Shown: one piece after another, positions 1-6,314 of the stretch
How positions within the stretch are numbered: the first letter of the stretch is position 1
Layout of the letters: the number at the start of each line of letters is the position of its first letter
NCBI GenBank assembly: GCA_021807585.1
Contig: JAKBCQ010000020.1
Span: 1 to 12,076, forward strand
Direction of reading: 5' to 3'
From: Planctomycetota bacterium
GTDB taxonomy: Bacteria > Planctomycetota > Planctomycetia > Isosphaerales > Isosphaeraceae
DNA length: 12,076 bases
Made by a program: the position numbers and the translations under genes
The notes under the pieces: generated by a model
What the model saw: the letters and a program-made list of their open reading frames with translations, nothing else
Database searches by the model: none
Told to the model about the DNA's origin: nothing

Positions 1-1
1 C

Positions 2-322
2 TCGGCGAACGACCGAGCCGAGTGGACGATCAGGGCGCCCGGGCGGGGTCGCTACGCGGTTTGGGTCGAGCAGGCGTGTCCCGATGAAACCGCGGGAAGC
101 GGGTTCGCGATCGAGATCGGCGCGAATCGGCTCGAGGCGACGGCTCGCGGCACGGGGGGCTGGGACGATTACCGTCGGTTTCGCATCGGAGCGATCGAGC
201 TTGAGCCGGGCGAGCGCAGCGTCTTGGTGCGCGCTTCAGGACCGATCAAGGCGGGAGCGATCGTCGATATCAAGTCGATCGAGCTCCGTCCGCTTGATGA
301 AACGAAAAACGTGTCGAAATAA
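2..322 (+). CDS. C-terminal fragment of a protein ending in a carbohydrate-binding-like module (partial, 5' end outside window)
   Basis: An open frame enters from the left edge and encodes 106 residues before a TAA stop at 320-322. The visible part reads like a CBM6/CBM35-type beta-sandwich: an early W-T-I-R segment, then GRYAVWVEQACPDETAG, an ATARGTGGWDDYRRF stretch, and a closing pattern of alternating hydrophobic strands ending near IELRPLD. This layout is typical of sugar-binding-like modules attached to secreted planctomycete hydrolases, sulfatases and cytochrome-like proteins. No catalytic residues are visible, so the function of the whole protein cannot be told. It runs in the same direction as the following enolase-family gene with a 53-bp gap and could be co-transcribed with it. 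The family label is from pattern recognition only; the frame itself is well supported by its length and codon use. Confidence 0.7.
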   Translation, partial: SANDRAEWTIRAPGRGRYAVWVEQACPDETAGSGFAIEIGANRLEATARGTGGWDDYRRFRIGAIELEPGERSVLVRASGPIKAGAIVDIKSIELRPLDETKNVSK

Positions 323-375
323 AATAAATCAAGATAGACAATTTCAAGCAAGTTATTCAGAAAGAGCCGACGATA

Positions 376-1839
376 ATGTCAAAATCAAGCGACATCAAGG
401 CCGCGGGGATCGAGCTTTATTTCTTGCCGATTCGGGCGCGAACGCCGCTGAAGTTCGGTCCCGAGACGGTGACGAACGTGACGTGCGCGCGGGTGCGGGC
501 GACGGTCGAGGACCGACTTGGAAGGAGGGGCGTCGGTTGGGGGGAAACGCCGCTTTCGGTGCAGTGGGTGTGGCCGAGCACGGTCGCTTATGACGAGCGT
601 CACGATGCGCTTGTGCGGCTGACGGTCGAGCTGGCTCGAAACTGGTCCGAATACGCCGAATTCGGCGATCCGATCGAGTTGGGCCATGGATTTCAGAAGC
701 ACGTTTTGGGAGAAACGCTTTCGGCGGCGAATCGAGTGCGCGAGGGGAGCGAACGGATCCCCCGGCTCGCGGCTCTCGTCTGCTGTTCTCCTTTTGATTT
801 GGCGATCCACGACGCCTTCGGGAACCTGCTCGATCGTCCGACATATACAACGTACAATCGCGAATTCATGAACAGAGATCTTGCCGCGTATCTGAGCCCC
901 GCGGAGGGGGCTGAGGCGTCGTTCAACGGGAGATATCCCGCCGATTTCCTCGTTCTCGAACGACCGGCGTCATTGATCGCATGGCATTTGACGGGAGGGA
1001 AAGACGCGATCGAAGCGGACGACCTGACGGGGGACGAGCCGAACGACGGCAGGCCTGTATTGCTGCGCGATTGGATTCGAAGCGACGGCCTGACGTGCGT
1101 CAAGGTGAAGCTTACGGGGAACGATTCGACGTGGGATTACAACCGTCTTACGAAGGTGGGACGAATTGCGCTTGAGGAAGGCGTTTCGCGGCTCTCGGCC
1201 GATTTCAACTGCACCGTTCTCGAGCCGAGCTACGTGATCGAGATTCTCGACCGGCTTCATCTTGAAGAGCCCCTTATATACGAGAAGCTCTTGTATGTGG
1301 AACAGCCGTTCCCTTATGATCTCGAGGCTCATCCGATCAAGGTTCATGAGGTATCCAAACGCAAGCCTTTGTTTTTGGATGAAAGCGCTCACGATTGGGA
1401 GATGATCAGGCTTGGTCGAGAGCTGGGGTGGTCGGGGGCGGCGTTGAAGACGTGCAAAACGCAGACGGGGGCGATATTGAGCCAGGCGTGGTCGAAGGCG
1501 CACGGTATGCCGCTGATGGTTCAAGATTTGTCGAACCCGATGTTGGCGCAAATTCCGCACGCGCTTTTGGCGGCGCACGCGGGGACGATCATGGGGGTCG
1601 AGACGAACGGGATGCAGTTTTATCCTGATGCGTCGATCCCCGAGGCTGAGATTCATCCCGGTTTATATCGTCGTATCGGCGGTCGTATCTCGTTGGAAAC
1701 GCTGGGAGGGAGGGGTTTCGGCCAACGTGTCGACGAGATCCGTCGCGATCTTCCCGAGGCCGCGGGCGTGTTCGGCGAACCCTCGGCGATGAAGAGCGAA
1801 TCCGGGGCGCGAACCAAATCGCGACTCGACGTCTCATAA
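376..1839 (+). CDS. Enolase-superfamily enzyme (mandelate racemase / muconate lactonizing enzyme type)
   Basis: This 487-residue protein has the catalytic layout of the enolase superfamily, whose members abstract a proton next to a carboxylate and stabilise the enolate on Mg2+. A K-x-K pair sits at K243/K245 (VKVKLTG). Candidate metal ligands are D276 (SADFN), E309 (YVEQPF) and D335/E336 (LFLDESAHD), and a candidate second-face lysine is K358 (AALKTCK). The lysine-based arrangement resembles the MLE subgroup (cycloisomerases, dipeptide epimerases, acid-sugar enzymes) more than mandelate racemase, which uses a His-Asp pair. The protein is longer than the usual 350-400 residues, with extra sequence around 175-235 and a polar tail after about 465. 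The ATG at 376 is preceded by a weak purine stretch (AGAAAGAG). No signal peptide is visible, so it is probably cytoplasmic. The substrate cannot be deduced; the upstream sugar-binding-like gene hints at carbohydrate catabolism, which is inference only. Confidence 0.88.
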   Translation: MSKSSDIKAAGIELYFLPIRARTPLKFGPETVTNVTCARVRATVEDRLGRRGVGWGETPLSVQWVWPSTVAYDERHDALVRLTVELARNWSEYAEFGDPIELGHGFQKHVLGETLSAANRVREGSERIPRLAALVCCSPFDLAIHDAFGNLLDRPTYTTYNREFMNRDLAAYLSPAEGAEASFNGRYPADFLVLERPASLIAWHLTGGKDAIEADDLTGDEPNDGRPVLLRDWIRSDGLTCVKVKLTGNDSTWDYNRLTKVGRIALEEGVSRLSADFNCTVLEPSYVIEILDRLHLEEPLIYEKLLYVEQPFPYDLEAHPIKVHEVSKRKPLFLDESAHDWEMIRLGRELGWSGAALKTCKTQTGAILSQAWSKAHGMPLMVQDLSNPMLAQIPHALLAAHAGTIMGVETNGMQFYPDASIPEAEIHPGLYRRIGGRISLETLGGRGFGQRVDEIRRDLPEAAGVFGEPSAMKSESGARTKSRLDVS

Positions 1840-1888
1840 AAGAGCGCCGTCGGACACGATCCAGGAATCAAACAATAATACATGCATT

Positions 1889-1895
1889 GAGGTGA
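1889..1895 (+). promoter_or_regulatory. Strong ribosome binding site of rtcB
   Basis: GAGGTGA lies 3 bases before the ATG at 1899 and matches seven consecutive positions of the anti-Shine-Dalgarno complement GGAGGTGA. It is one of the two clearest ribosome binding sites in the window and supports the chosen rtcB start. Confidence 0.75.
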
Positions 1896-1898
1896 GCG

Positions 1899-3368
1899 AT
1901 GTCGAAGGGGAAATCGGGATATGAAGGTCCTTTGGAACGTATCGACGACGTTCGGTGGCGGATTCCCAAGAGTTACCGCGCCGATATGAGGGTCGACGGG
2001 ATGATCTTCGCGGACGACGTGATGATCGAGACGATCCGCCAGGACAAGGCGCCCGAACAGGTGGCGAATGTCGCGACGCTTCCTGGTATCCAGAAGGCGA
2101 GCCTGGCGATGCCCGACATTCATTGGGGTTACGGGTTCGCGATCGGCGGGGTCGCCGCGACCGACGCCGAGGAGGGGGGCGTGATCTCACCCGGCGGGGT
2201 CGGTTATGACATCAACTGCGGAGTCAGGCTTTTGCGAACGAATTTGACATGGGACGACGCCAAACCGAGGATCCGCGCGCTGATCGAAGATCTGTTCGCA
2301 ACCGTGCCGACGGGGGTCGGCCAAAGCGGTCGGTACAAGTTCGGCAAGCCTCAGATCAAGGAACTAATGGAACAAGGAGTTCAATACGTAGTTGATCGAG
2401 GAATGGGGACGGCGCGCGACGTCGAGTTCGCCGAGGCGGGGGGAAGGCTGGCGGGCGCGGATCCCGACCGGGTGAGCGATCGCGCTCTTGAACGTGGATA
2501 TGATCAATGCGGCACGCTTGGATCGGGGAATCATTTCCTCGAGGTGCAGGTGGTCGATCGCATCCTGGACGAGGTCGCGGCGCGGGTGATGGGGCTTGTC
2601 GAGGGGACGATCGCGGTACTGATTCACTCGGGCTCGCGAGGGCTCGGCTACCAGGTTTGCGACGATTATCTGGCGAAGTTCGCCGATTGTTCTAAGAAGT
2701 ATGGAATCGAGCTTCCCGACCGTCAGTTGATGTGCGCTCCGTTGCGGAGTCCCGAGGGGCTGGCGTATTTGGCGGCGATGCGGGCGGCGGCGAATTACGC
2801 GTGGTGTAATCGACAATTACTTACGCATCAGGCGCGAGAGTCGTTTGGGAGAGTTTTCGAGGTTCCGTGGGAGAGTTTAGGGCTCGAGCTCGTTTATGAT
2901 GTTGCGCACAACATCGCCAAGTTTGAGGATCACGAAGTCGACGGTCGGAGGAAGGAGGTGTGCGTGCACCGTAAGGGAGCGACGCGTGCTTTCCCGCCGG
3001 GTCATCCCGAGATTCCGGCTCTTTACCAAGGGATCGGCCAACCCGTGATCATTCCCGGCAGCATGGGGACCGCGAGTTGGGTGCTGGCGGGACGACCTGG
3101 AAGCATGCTTCATACGTTCGGGACGTCGTGCCACGGAGCGGGTCGCTTGATGAGCCGAACCGCGGCGGTCAAACTCGCCGAGGGGAGACGAATCGACAAG
3201 GAGCTCGACGCGATTGGAATCATCGCCAAGGCGCGAGGCCACAAGGGGCTCGCCGAGGAGCAACCCGCGGCTTACAAGGATGTCGATCAAGTCGTCGAAG
3301 TCGTCGATCGCGCCGGGATCTCTCAAAAGGTGGCACGGCTCAGGCCCGTGGGGGTTATCAAAGGCTAA
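1899..3368 (+). CDS. rtcB: RNA-splicing ligase RtcB
   Basis: RtcB is a GTP- and Mn2+-dependent ligase that joins 2',3'-cyclic-phosphate (or 3'-phosphate) RNA ends to 5'-OH ends in tRNA splicing or RNA repair. The 489 residues match the full family length (about 480). The metal and nucleotide-binding residues are all present: D104 and C107 (GGVGYDINCGVR), H212 (GSGNHFLEVQ), H243 (LIHSGSRGLG), H336 (VYDVAHN) and H412 in SCHGAGR, the histidine expected to carry the covalent GMP. The GSMGTASWVL segment (387-396) and the C-terminal KGLAEEQPAAYKDV segment are also typical. The start is fixed by a strong GAGGTGA site. The gene follows the enolase-family gene by 59 bp in the same direction, but no functional link is evident. 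No archease (RtcB activator), RtcA or RtcR is encoded in this window, so whether the enzyme serves tRNA maturation or damage repair is open. Confidence 0.97.
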   Translation: MSKGKSGYEGPLERIDDVRWRIPKSYRADMRVDGMIFADDVMIETIRQDKAPEQVANVATLPGIQKASLAMPDIHWGYGFAIGGVAATDAEEGGVISPGGVGYDINCGVRLLRTNLTWDDAKPRIRALIEDLFATVPTGVGQSGRYKFGKPQIKELMEQGVQYVVDRGMGTARDVEFAEAGGRLAGADPDRVSDRALERGYDQCGTLGSGNHFLEVQVVDRILDEVAARVMGLVEGTIAVLIHSGSRGLGYQVCDDYLAKFADCSKKYGIELPDRQLMCAPLRSPEGLAYLAAMRAAANYAWCNRQLLTHQARESFGRVFEVPWESLGLELVYDVAHNIAKFEDHEVDGRRKEVCVHRKGATRAFPPGHPEIPALYQGIGQPVIIPGSMGTASWVLAGRPGSMLHTFGTSCHGAGRLMSRTAAVKLAEGRRIDKELDAIGIIAKARGHKGLAEEQPAAYKDVDQVVEVVDRAGISQKVARLRPVGVIKG

Positions 3369-3425
3369 TCAGATATAAAAGAAGAGGCATGAGCAAATAA
3401 AGATTTATGATGTCGCGGAGTGATT

Positions 3426-3444
3426 CGCCGACCGACGGCGTTTT
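3426..3444 (+). terminator. Possible weak intrinsic terminator after rtcB
   Basis: A 5-bp all-GC stem (CGCCG 3426-3430 with CGGCG 3436-3440, loop ACCGA) is followed directly by TTTT at 3441-3444, about 58 bases after the rtcB stop and before the end of the convergent gene. The stem is short and the T run is only four bases, so this is a candidate only. Confidence 0.3.
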
Positions 3445-3469
3445 GAGGAACGCGTCGCGGTCGAGCGGA

Positions 3470-3964
3470 TCATCCCGCTTTGCGGTGGATCGGCGGCCGA
3501 TCCTCGCGGGTGGTGACGGCGAAGTCGGCGATCACGGGACGTTCGAGGGCGATGAAGTCGTCGAAGTTCACGCGATAGGCTTCGTGTCGGCAATGGCCGT
3601 CGAGGAGGATTTCGGAGTTGTTCGCGAGACAGCGATCGACGACGACCGGGATGCCGTAGAGGCGACCGAACGGCGGCGCGGAGCCGCGTTGGCAGTCGTG
3701 AAAGACGAGTTCGAGATCGTCTTCGTCGGCGAGTTTAAGCTCGTCGAGTGAGAGTAATTTGGCCAACTGGACGAGGTCGACGCGGTGCGTCGAGGGGAGG
3801 ACGGCGAGGAGGTATTGCCCCCTCGAGAGGAGGAGAACGCCTTTGGCGACCGAGCCGCCCGAGAGGTGCGACGCGTGGGCTCGCCTCGCAGCGGTCGGAG
3901 CGGGTGGACGTAAGACGTGTTGGAATCGAATGCAGCGCCGGGTCAGATAATCCGTGATGGTCAT
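3470..3964 (-). CDS. YbaK/EbsC-type aminoacyl-tRNA deacylase-like protein
   Basis: The 164-residue protein resembles stand-alone YbaK/ProX editing domains, which hydrolyse mischarged aminoacyl-tRNAs such as Cys- or Ala-tRNA(Pro) in the cytoplasm. Visible family marks are an SGGSVAKGVLLL strand with a candidate catalytic lysine at K41, a VDLVQLAKLL helix, the GSAPPFG loop at about 94-100, a GIPVVVD strand, and a late GHCRHEAYRVNFDDFIAL segment. An upstream in-frame ATG at position 4000 would give 176 residues. I prefer the ATG at 3964 because a GAGGA site lies 8 bases before it and the family usually starts with a helix like MTITDYL. It is convergent with rtcB and divergent from rnpB. The exact tRNA or amino-acid substrate cannot be read from the sequence, and the polar C-terminal tail (after about 150) looks nonconserved. 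Confidence 0.83.
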   Translation of the reverse strand: MTITDYLTRRCIRFQHVLRPPAPTAARRAHASHLSGGSVAKGVLLLSRGQYLLAVLPSTHRVDLVQLAKLLSLDELKLADEDDLELVFHDCQRGSAPPFGRLYGIPVVVDRCLANNSEILLDGHCRHEAYRVNFDDFIALERPVIADFAVTTREDRPPIHRKAG

Positions 3965-3972
3965 CACAAAGT

Positions 3973-3977
3973 TCCTC
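3973..3977 (-). promoter_or_regulatory. Ribosome binding site deciding the YbaK-like start
   Basis: On the minus strand GAGGA is followed by 8 bases and then the ATG at 3964. The alternative ATGs at 3979 and 4000 have no comparable site, and the GAGGA itself overlaps the ATG at 3979. Confidence 0.6.
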
Positions 3978-3990
3978 ATGCGAAGGCGGG

Positions 3991-3999
3991 TTATCCACA
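3991..3999 (+). promoter_or_regulatory. Perfect DnaA-box consensus in the promoter region of the YbaK-like gene
   Basis: TTATCCACA matches the DnaA-box consensus TTATNCACA exactly. It lies between the start codon of the minus-strand YbaK-like gene and its putative -10 element. I noticed no second copy nearby, so it is not evidence for an origin. A match to this 9-mer somewhere in 12 kb is not very unlikely by chance; DnaA binding is a hypothesis. Confidence 0.3.
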
Positions 4000-4011
4000 C
4001 TATACAATATA
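3999..4011 (-). promoter_or_regulatory. Putative -10 region for the YbaK-like gene
   Basis: On the minus strand an AT-rich stretch offers two overlapping -10-like hexamers, TATATT (4011-4006) and TATAGT (4004-3999), each five of six to TATAAT. No good -35 hexamer lies at the right distance, so the call rests on the -10 only. It would give a leader of about 30 bases. Confidence 0.35.
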
Positions 4012-4116
4012 GGCTATTTGCGACGGATAGGAAACATGCGGTGGATTTTCCTTACTGATTTACCTGATCATTCTCGATGAAGCCGGCAAACTTGCTGAAT
4101 TTAGCGTGGATGGTGG

Positions 4117-4145
4117 TTTTCAAACATGGCGGCGATGTATAGAAT
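4117..4145 (+). promoter_or_regulatory. Putative sigma70-type promoter of rnpB
   Basis: TTTTCA (4117-4122, four of six to TTGACA) and TAGAAT (4140-4145, five of six to TATAAT) are separated by exactly 17 bases. Transcription would start around 4152, about ten bases before the first paired base of RNase P RNA helix P1. Position and spacing make this the best promoter candidate for rnpB. Confidence 0.5.
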
Positions 4146-4161
4146 AGACGGTGAGAATCTT

Positions 4162-4593
4162 GACGGGCTGGGTGATCGCTTCGGCTCTTGCATTGATGGA
4201 GACATTGACGTAAGATTGAAACGAAGAGGAAAGTCCGGACTCCGCGGGGCGCGGTGGTGGGTAACGCCCACCGCTCGTGTTGAACGGGTAGGGAAAGTGC
4301 CACAGAAAACAAACCGCCGTTGGCGACTTGTTTCGTCAACGGTAAGGGTGAAACGGCGAGGTAAGAGCTCACCAGCGATCCGGGCGACCGGACCGGCTTG
4401 GCAAACCCCACCGGGAGCAAGACCAAATAAGGGAGCACGACGCCGATTCCACTGGAACGGGCGTCGACGGGAGGCCCCGGCCCGTCATCGACTTCCGGGT
4501 AGGTCGCTTGAGGCGTCGGGAGACCGTCGTCCCAGAGAAATGATCATCCGAGAACATAATTGTTCTCGACAGAATCCGGCTTACAAGCCCGTC
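4162..4593 (+). ncRNA. rnpB: RNase P RNA (bacterial type A-like)
   Basis: This is the catalytic RNA of RNase P, which removes 5' leaders from precursor tRNAs. Helix P1 pairs GACGGGCT (4162-4169) with AGCCCGTC (4586-4593). P2 stacks directly on it, pairing GGGTGATC (4170-4177) with GATCATCC (4542-4549). The universally conserved blocks are present in order: GAGGAAAGTCCGGACTCC at 4226-4243, GTGCCACAGAAAACAAACCG starting at 4297, GAGGTAAGAGCTCACC at 4358-4373, AAACCCCACCGGGAGCAAGA starting at 4403, and ACAGAATCCGGCTTAC at 4569-4584. An extra hairpin (GAGAACA 4550-4556 with TGTTCTC 4561-4567, loop TAAT) sits between P2 and the last conserved block and resembles P19. The 432-nt size fits the family, though the mature ends may extend a few bases beyond P1. 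An open frame runs through the gene but is incidental. Confidence 0.97.
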
Positions 4594-4618
4594 GGGGTTC
4601 TCATTCGCGTCGGTCGAA

Positions 4619-4640
4619 CGTCGCTTGGCGCCGAACGACG
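4619..4640 (+). terminator. Imperfect palindrome downstream of rnpB, possible terminator or processing hairpin
   Basis: CGTCGCTTGGC and GCCGAACGACG form an almost perfect inverted repeat (one mismatch, central GGCGCC) starting 26 bases after rnpB. There is no T tract after it, so it is not a classic intrinsic terminator; it could help 3' end formation. It lies before the 121-residue gene at 4690. Confidence 0.3.
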
Positions 4641-4689
4641 GGTCGATACGGCGCATCGTTTGAAGCCGCGTAATCGTTTAGAGAATCGT

Positions 4690-5055
4690 ATGAAATCACA
4701 AGATAGCAATTATGTCAACGGGGTTGTAGCCGAGGCCGATCGTCGCGAATGCTTTTCGAAGAGGTCGCGTTCGACTCGCGTGGAGGCGAACTCACGGTGC
4801 TTGATCCGCGGATCGATCGTCGATTCGTGGGTCGAGCGCGACGAAGAGGGGAAGCCGCGGATCGTGCTTCAGGTTCATCCCGTCGGGTCCAAGCTCGATT
4901 TGGTGATCGTTGAAGCCCCCGCGTCGTTGCTTCCCGATCGAGGCTGGATTGAGGATCTTGGAGAGAATTTGTGCCACGGCAACCCGGTCGTCGCGATCGG
5001 CAAGCCTGCGCGCGGCGGCTGTCTGCGGGCGTCTTTTCTCGATCTATCGTTTTAA
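4690..5055 (+). CDS. Hypothetical 121-residue protein downstream of rnpB
   Basis: I do not recognise this family. From the ATG at 4690 the protein has a polar N-terminus (residues 1-35, rich in S, R and E) and then a compact region of predicted short beta strands: RCLIRGSIVDSWVE, KPRIVLQVHP, KLDLVIVEAP, NPVVAIGKP and LRASFLDLSF. That alternation could fit a small OB-fold or similar barrel, but this is a guess. There are four scattered cysteines (C21, C37, C95, C111) with no metal-site spacing, and no signal peptide or membrane segment. The same frame stays open upstream through rnpB; that part has no coding character, so I start at 4690 although the ribosome site there (AGAGA, 5 bases away) is weak. 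A non-ATG start slightly upstream is possible. The gene is 161 bp before sdhC and may be transcribed from the rnpB side. Confidence 0.6.
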   Translation: MKSQDSNYVNGVVAEADRRECFSKRSRSTRVEANSRCLIRGSIVDSWVERDEEGKPRIVLQVHPVGSKLDLVIVEAPASLLPDRGWIEDLGENLCHGNPVVAIGKPARGGCLRASFLDLSF

Positions 5056-5107
5056 ATGCGACCGTATCGTCGCCGAACCGCCGATTCGATTCCGTCCCGC
5101 CCCCCCC

Positions 5108-5136
5108 TTGACCCGTCCGCGCCGTCGCTCTACAAA
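5108..5136 (+). promoter_or_regulatory. Putative sigma70-type promoter of the sdhCDAB operon
   Basis: TTGACC (5108-5113, five of six to TTGACA) and TACAAA (5131-5136, four of six to TATAAT) are 17 bases apart in the only sizeable gap before sdhC. The -35 is preceded by a run of eight C (5100-5107). Start of transcription near 5143 would give a leader of about 75 bases. Confidence 0.5.
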
Positions 5137-5216
5137 ATGAAATACGGCGTGCGAATCGACGCGTAACCGAAAGCGGTGCTTACCTAATTATTTGTAATAC
5201 TTGAAAGATCATACTC

Positions 5217-5714
5217 ATGAGCGTATATCGGCGCGGGTTGGTCTCGCGGTGGGTCGAGGGGCTTCGCTACGGCGGCGGAGTAGGCCAGTGGTCGTGGCTG
5301 CGCCACAGGAGCACCGGACTCGGCATCCTGCTTTACCTTGTTGTTCACATCTGGGATACATTTCTTGTGATCTTCAGTCCCGCGTCGTACGACGCGATCA
5401 TGGGGATTTACGGCGGCAAGTTCGACGGCGTCGAATATCCCCTCCTTCGCTGGGCGTTTCGTCTGGGAGAACTCGGCCTGATCGCGTCGGTCGTCTTTCA
5501 CGCGGTCAACGGACTGCGGGTGATCCTTTTCGACCTCTCGCCGATTCGCGCCGTGGGGGCGCAAAAAGAGCTCTTCTGGGCGGTGACGGCGCTCTTCTTT
5601 TTCATTATGATCCCGGTGGCGTTCATTGTGATTCACTCGCTCGTCGCCGAACCGACGACCGTCACCGCGGCGATCATGCTTCGCCTGGACCTCGTTCGTT
5701 CATTCGCTTATTAA
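5217..5714 (+). CDS. sdhC: Succinate dehydrogenase cytochrome b subunit
   Basis: This 165-residue inner-membrane protein is one of two anchors of complex II, which passes electrons from succinate to the quinone pool. Three hydrophobic helices are visible at roughly 33-53, 84-107 and 120-141. The HRSTG motif at 30-34 corresponds to the quinone-site HRISG of the E. coli SdhC family. H95 in VFHAVNGLRVILFD aligns with the E. coli heme ligand (H-x-x-x-G-x-R pattern). H44 in LVVHIWDTF is a second membrane histidine, absent from the E. coli protein as I recall it. The ATG at 5217 has only a weak ribosome site (GAAAG, nine bases away), but no other plausible start exists and the N-terminal length is normal. 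It is the first gene of sdhCDAB, with sdhD 22 bp downstream. Confidence 0.93.
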   Translation: MSVYRRGLVSRWVEGLRYGGGVGQWSWLRHRSTGLGILLYLVVHIWDTFLVIFSPASYDAIMGIYGGKFDGVEYPLLRWAFRLGELGLIASVVFHAVNGLRVILFDLSPIRAVGAQKELFWAVTALFFFIMIPVAFIVIHSLVAEPTTVTAAIMLRLDLVRSFAY

Positions 5715-5736
5715 TAAGAAAGGCTGGTGATTTGTC

Positions 5737-6249
5737 GTGGCCGTCACCGCTCGTTCGCGACGCGTCAAGCCGGCGGGGGGATTCGAACTCGCCGCGTGGT
5801 ACTTCATGCGAATCTCGGGGCTATTTCTCGTCTTCCTCGCGCTCGGTCATCTTTGCATCATGCATCTTATTCATAATGTCGAATCGATTAATTACAATTT
5901 TGTGAGCGATCGTTGGACGAACCCGCGGACGGGCTACATTTGGCGGCTCTGGGATCTAACGATGGTGAATCTTGCGATTCTTCACGGTTTCAACGGTCTG
6001 AGGCAAATCCTTGAAGAATGGATCAACCAAGCCAAATCACGCGTGCTGCTTCGCACCGGGATCTGGATCTTCGCCGGGGCTCTTTTGCTCCTGGGTAATT
6101 ACGCGATCCTGATGTTCGTGAAAGACGCCGATTACCTCAAAAACCGCCGCGACGCCGCGGCCGACGCGGTCACCGTGAAGGCGGGCGTCGAACGCTCCGG
6201 ATCGCCGCGAACCCGGGCGTCGGTCGTCGTCTTCGACGCTCAAAGATAA
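5737..6249 (+). CDS. sdhD: Succinate dehydrogenase membrane anchor subunit
   Basis: This is the second membrane anchor of complex II, 170 residues from a GTG start at 5737 with GGTGA seven bases upstream. Three hydrophobic helices lie at about 19-46, 71-95 and 104-128. The first begins with the R-x-S-G pattern at 25-28 (RISGLFLVFL) and contains H38, H43 and H46. The second carries H83 in ILHGFNGLRQILEEW, matching the position of the heme-ligating histidine of E. coli SdhD. The tail after about 132 is charged and probably cytoplasmic. Its place between the cytochrome b gene and the flavoprotein gene supports the assignment. Annotation pipelines may also call it a second cytochrome b subunit, because C and D anchors of this class look alike. 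Confidence 0.88.
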   Translation: MAVTARSRRVKPAGGFELAAWYFMRISGLFLVFLALGHLCIMHLIHNVESINYNFVSDRWTNPRTGYIWRLWDLTMVNLAILHGFNGLRQILEEWINQAKSRVLLRTGIWIFAGALLLLGNYAILMFVKDADYLKNRRDAAADAVTVKAGVERSGSPRTRASVVVFDAQR

Positions 6250-6299
6250 TTTTATGCCGGCGTAAGTACTCTTGTCGCCGCCCCGCGATCGTCATCTTT

Positions 6300-6305
6300 A
6301 GGTGA
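6300..6305 (+). promoter_or_regulatory. Ribosome binding site deciding the sdhA start
   Basis: AGGTGA ends nine bases before the ATG at 6315. The in-frame GTG at 6306 directly abuts this site and would leave no spacer, so initiation at 6315 is preferred. Confidence 0.65.
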
Positions 6306-6314
6306 GTGAATTAC

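Noticed and set aside
970..1656. A 228-codon minus-strand frame inside the enolase-family gene
   Set aside because: Entirely antisense to a gene with intact catalytic residues; composition is arginine-rich shadow sequence.
3991..3999. Replication origin near the DnaA box
   Set aside because: Only one box was seen, with no cluster, no AT-rich unwinding repeat and no dnaA or dnaN neighbour.
4052..4438. A 128-codon minus-strand frame across the rnpB 5' half
   Set aside because: It overlaps conserved RNase P RNA helices and the rnpB promoter, and its product has no family features.
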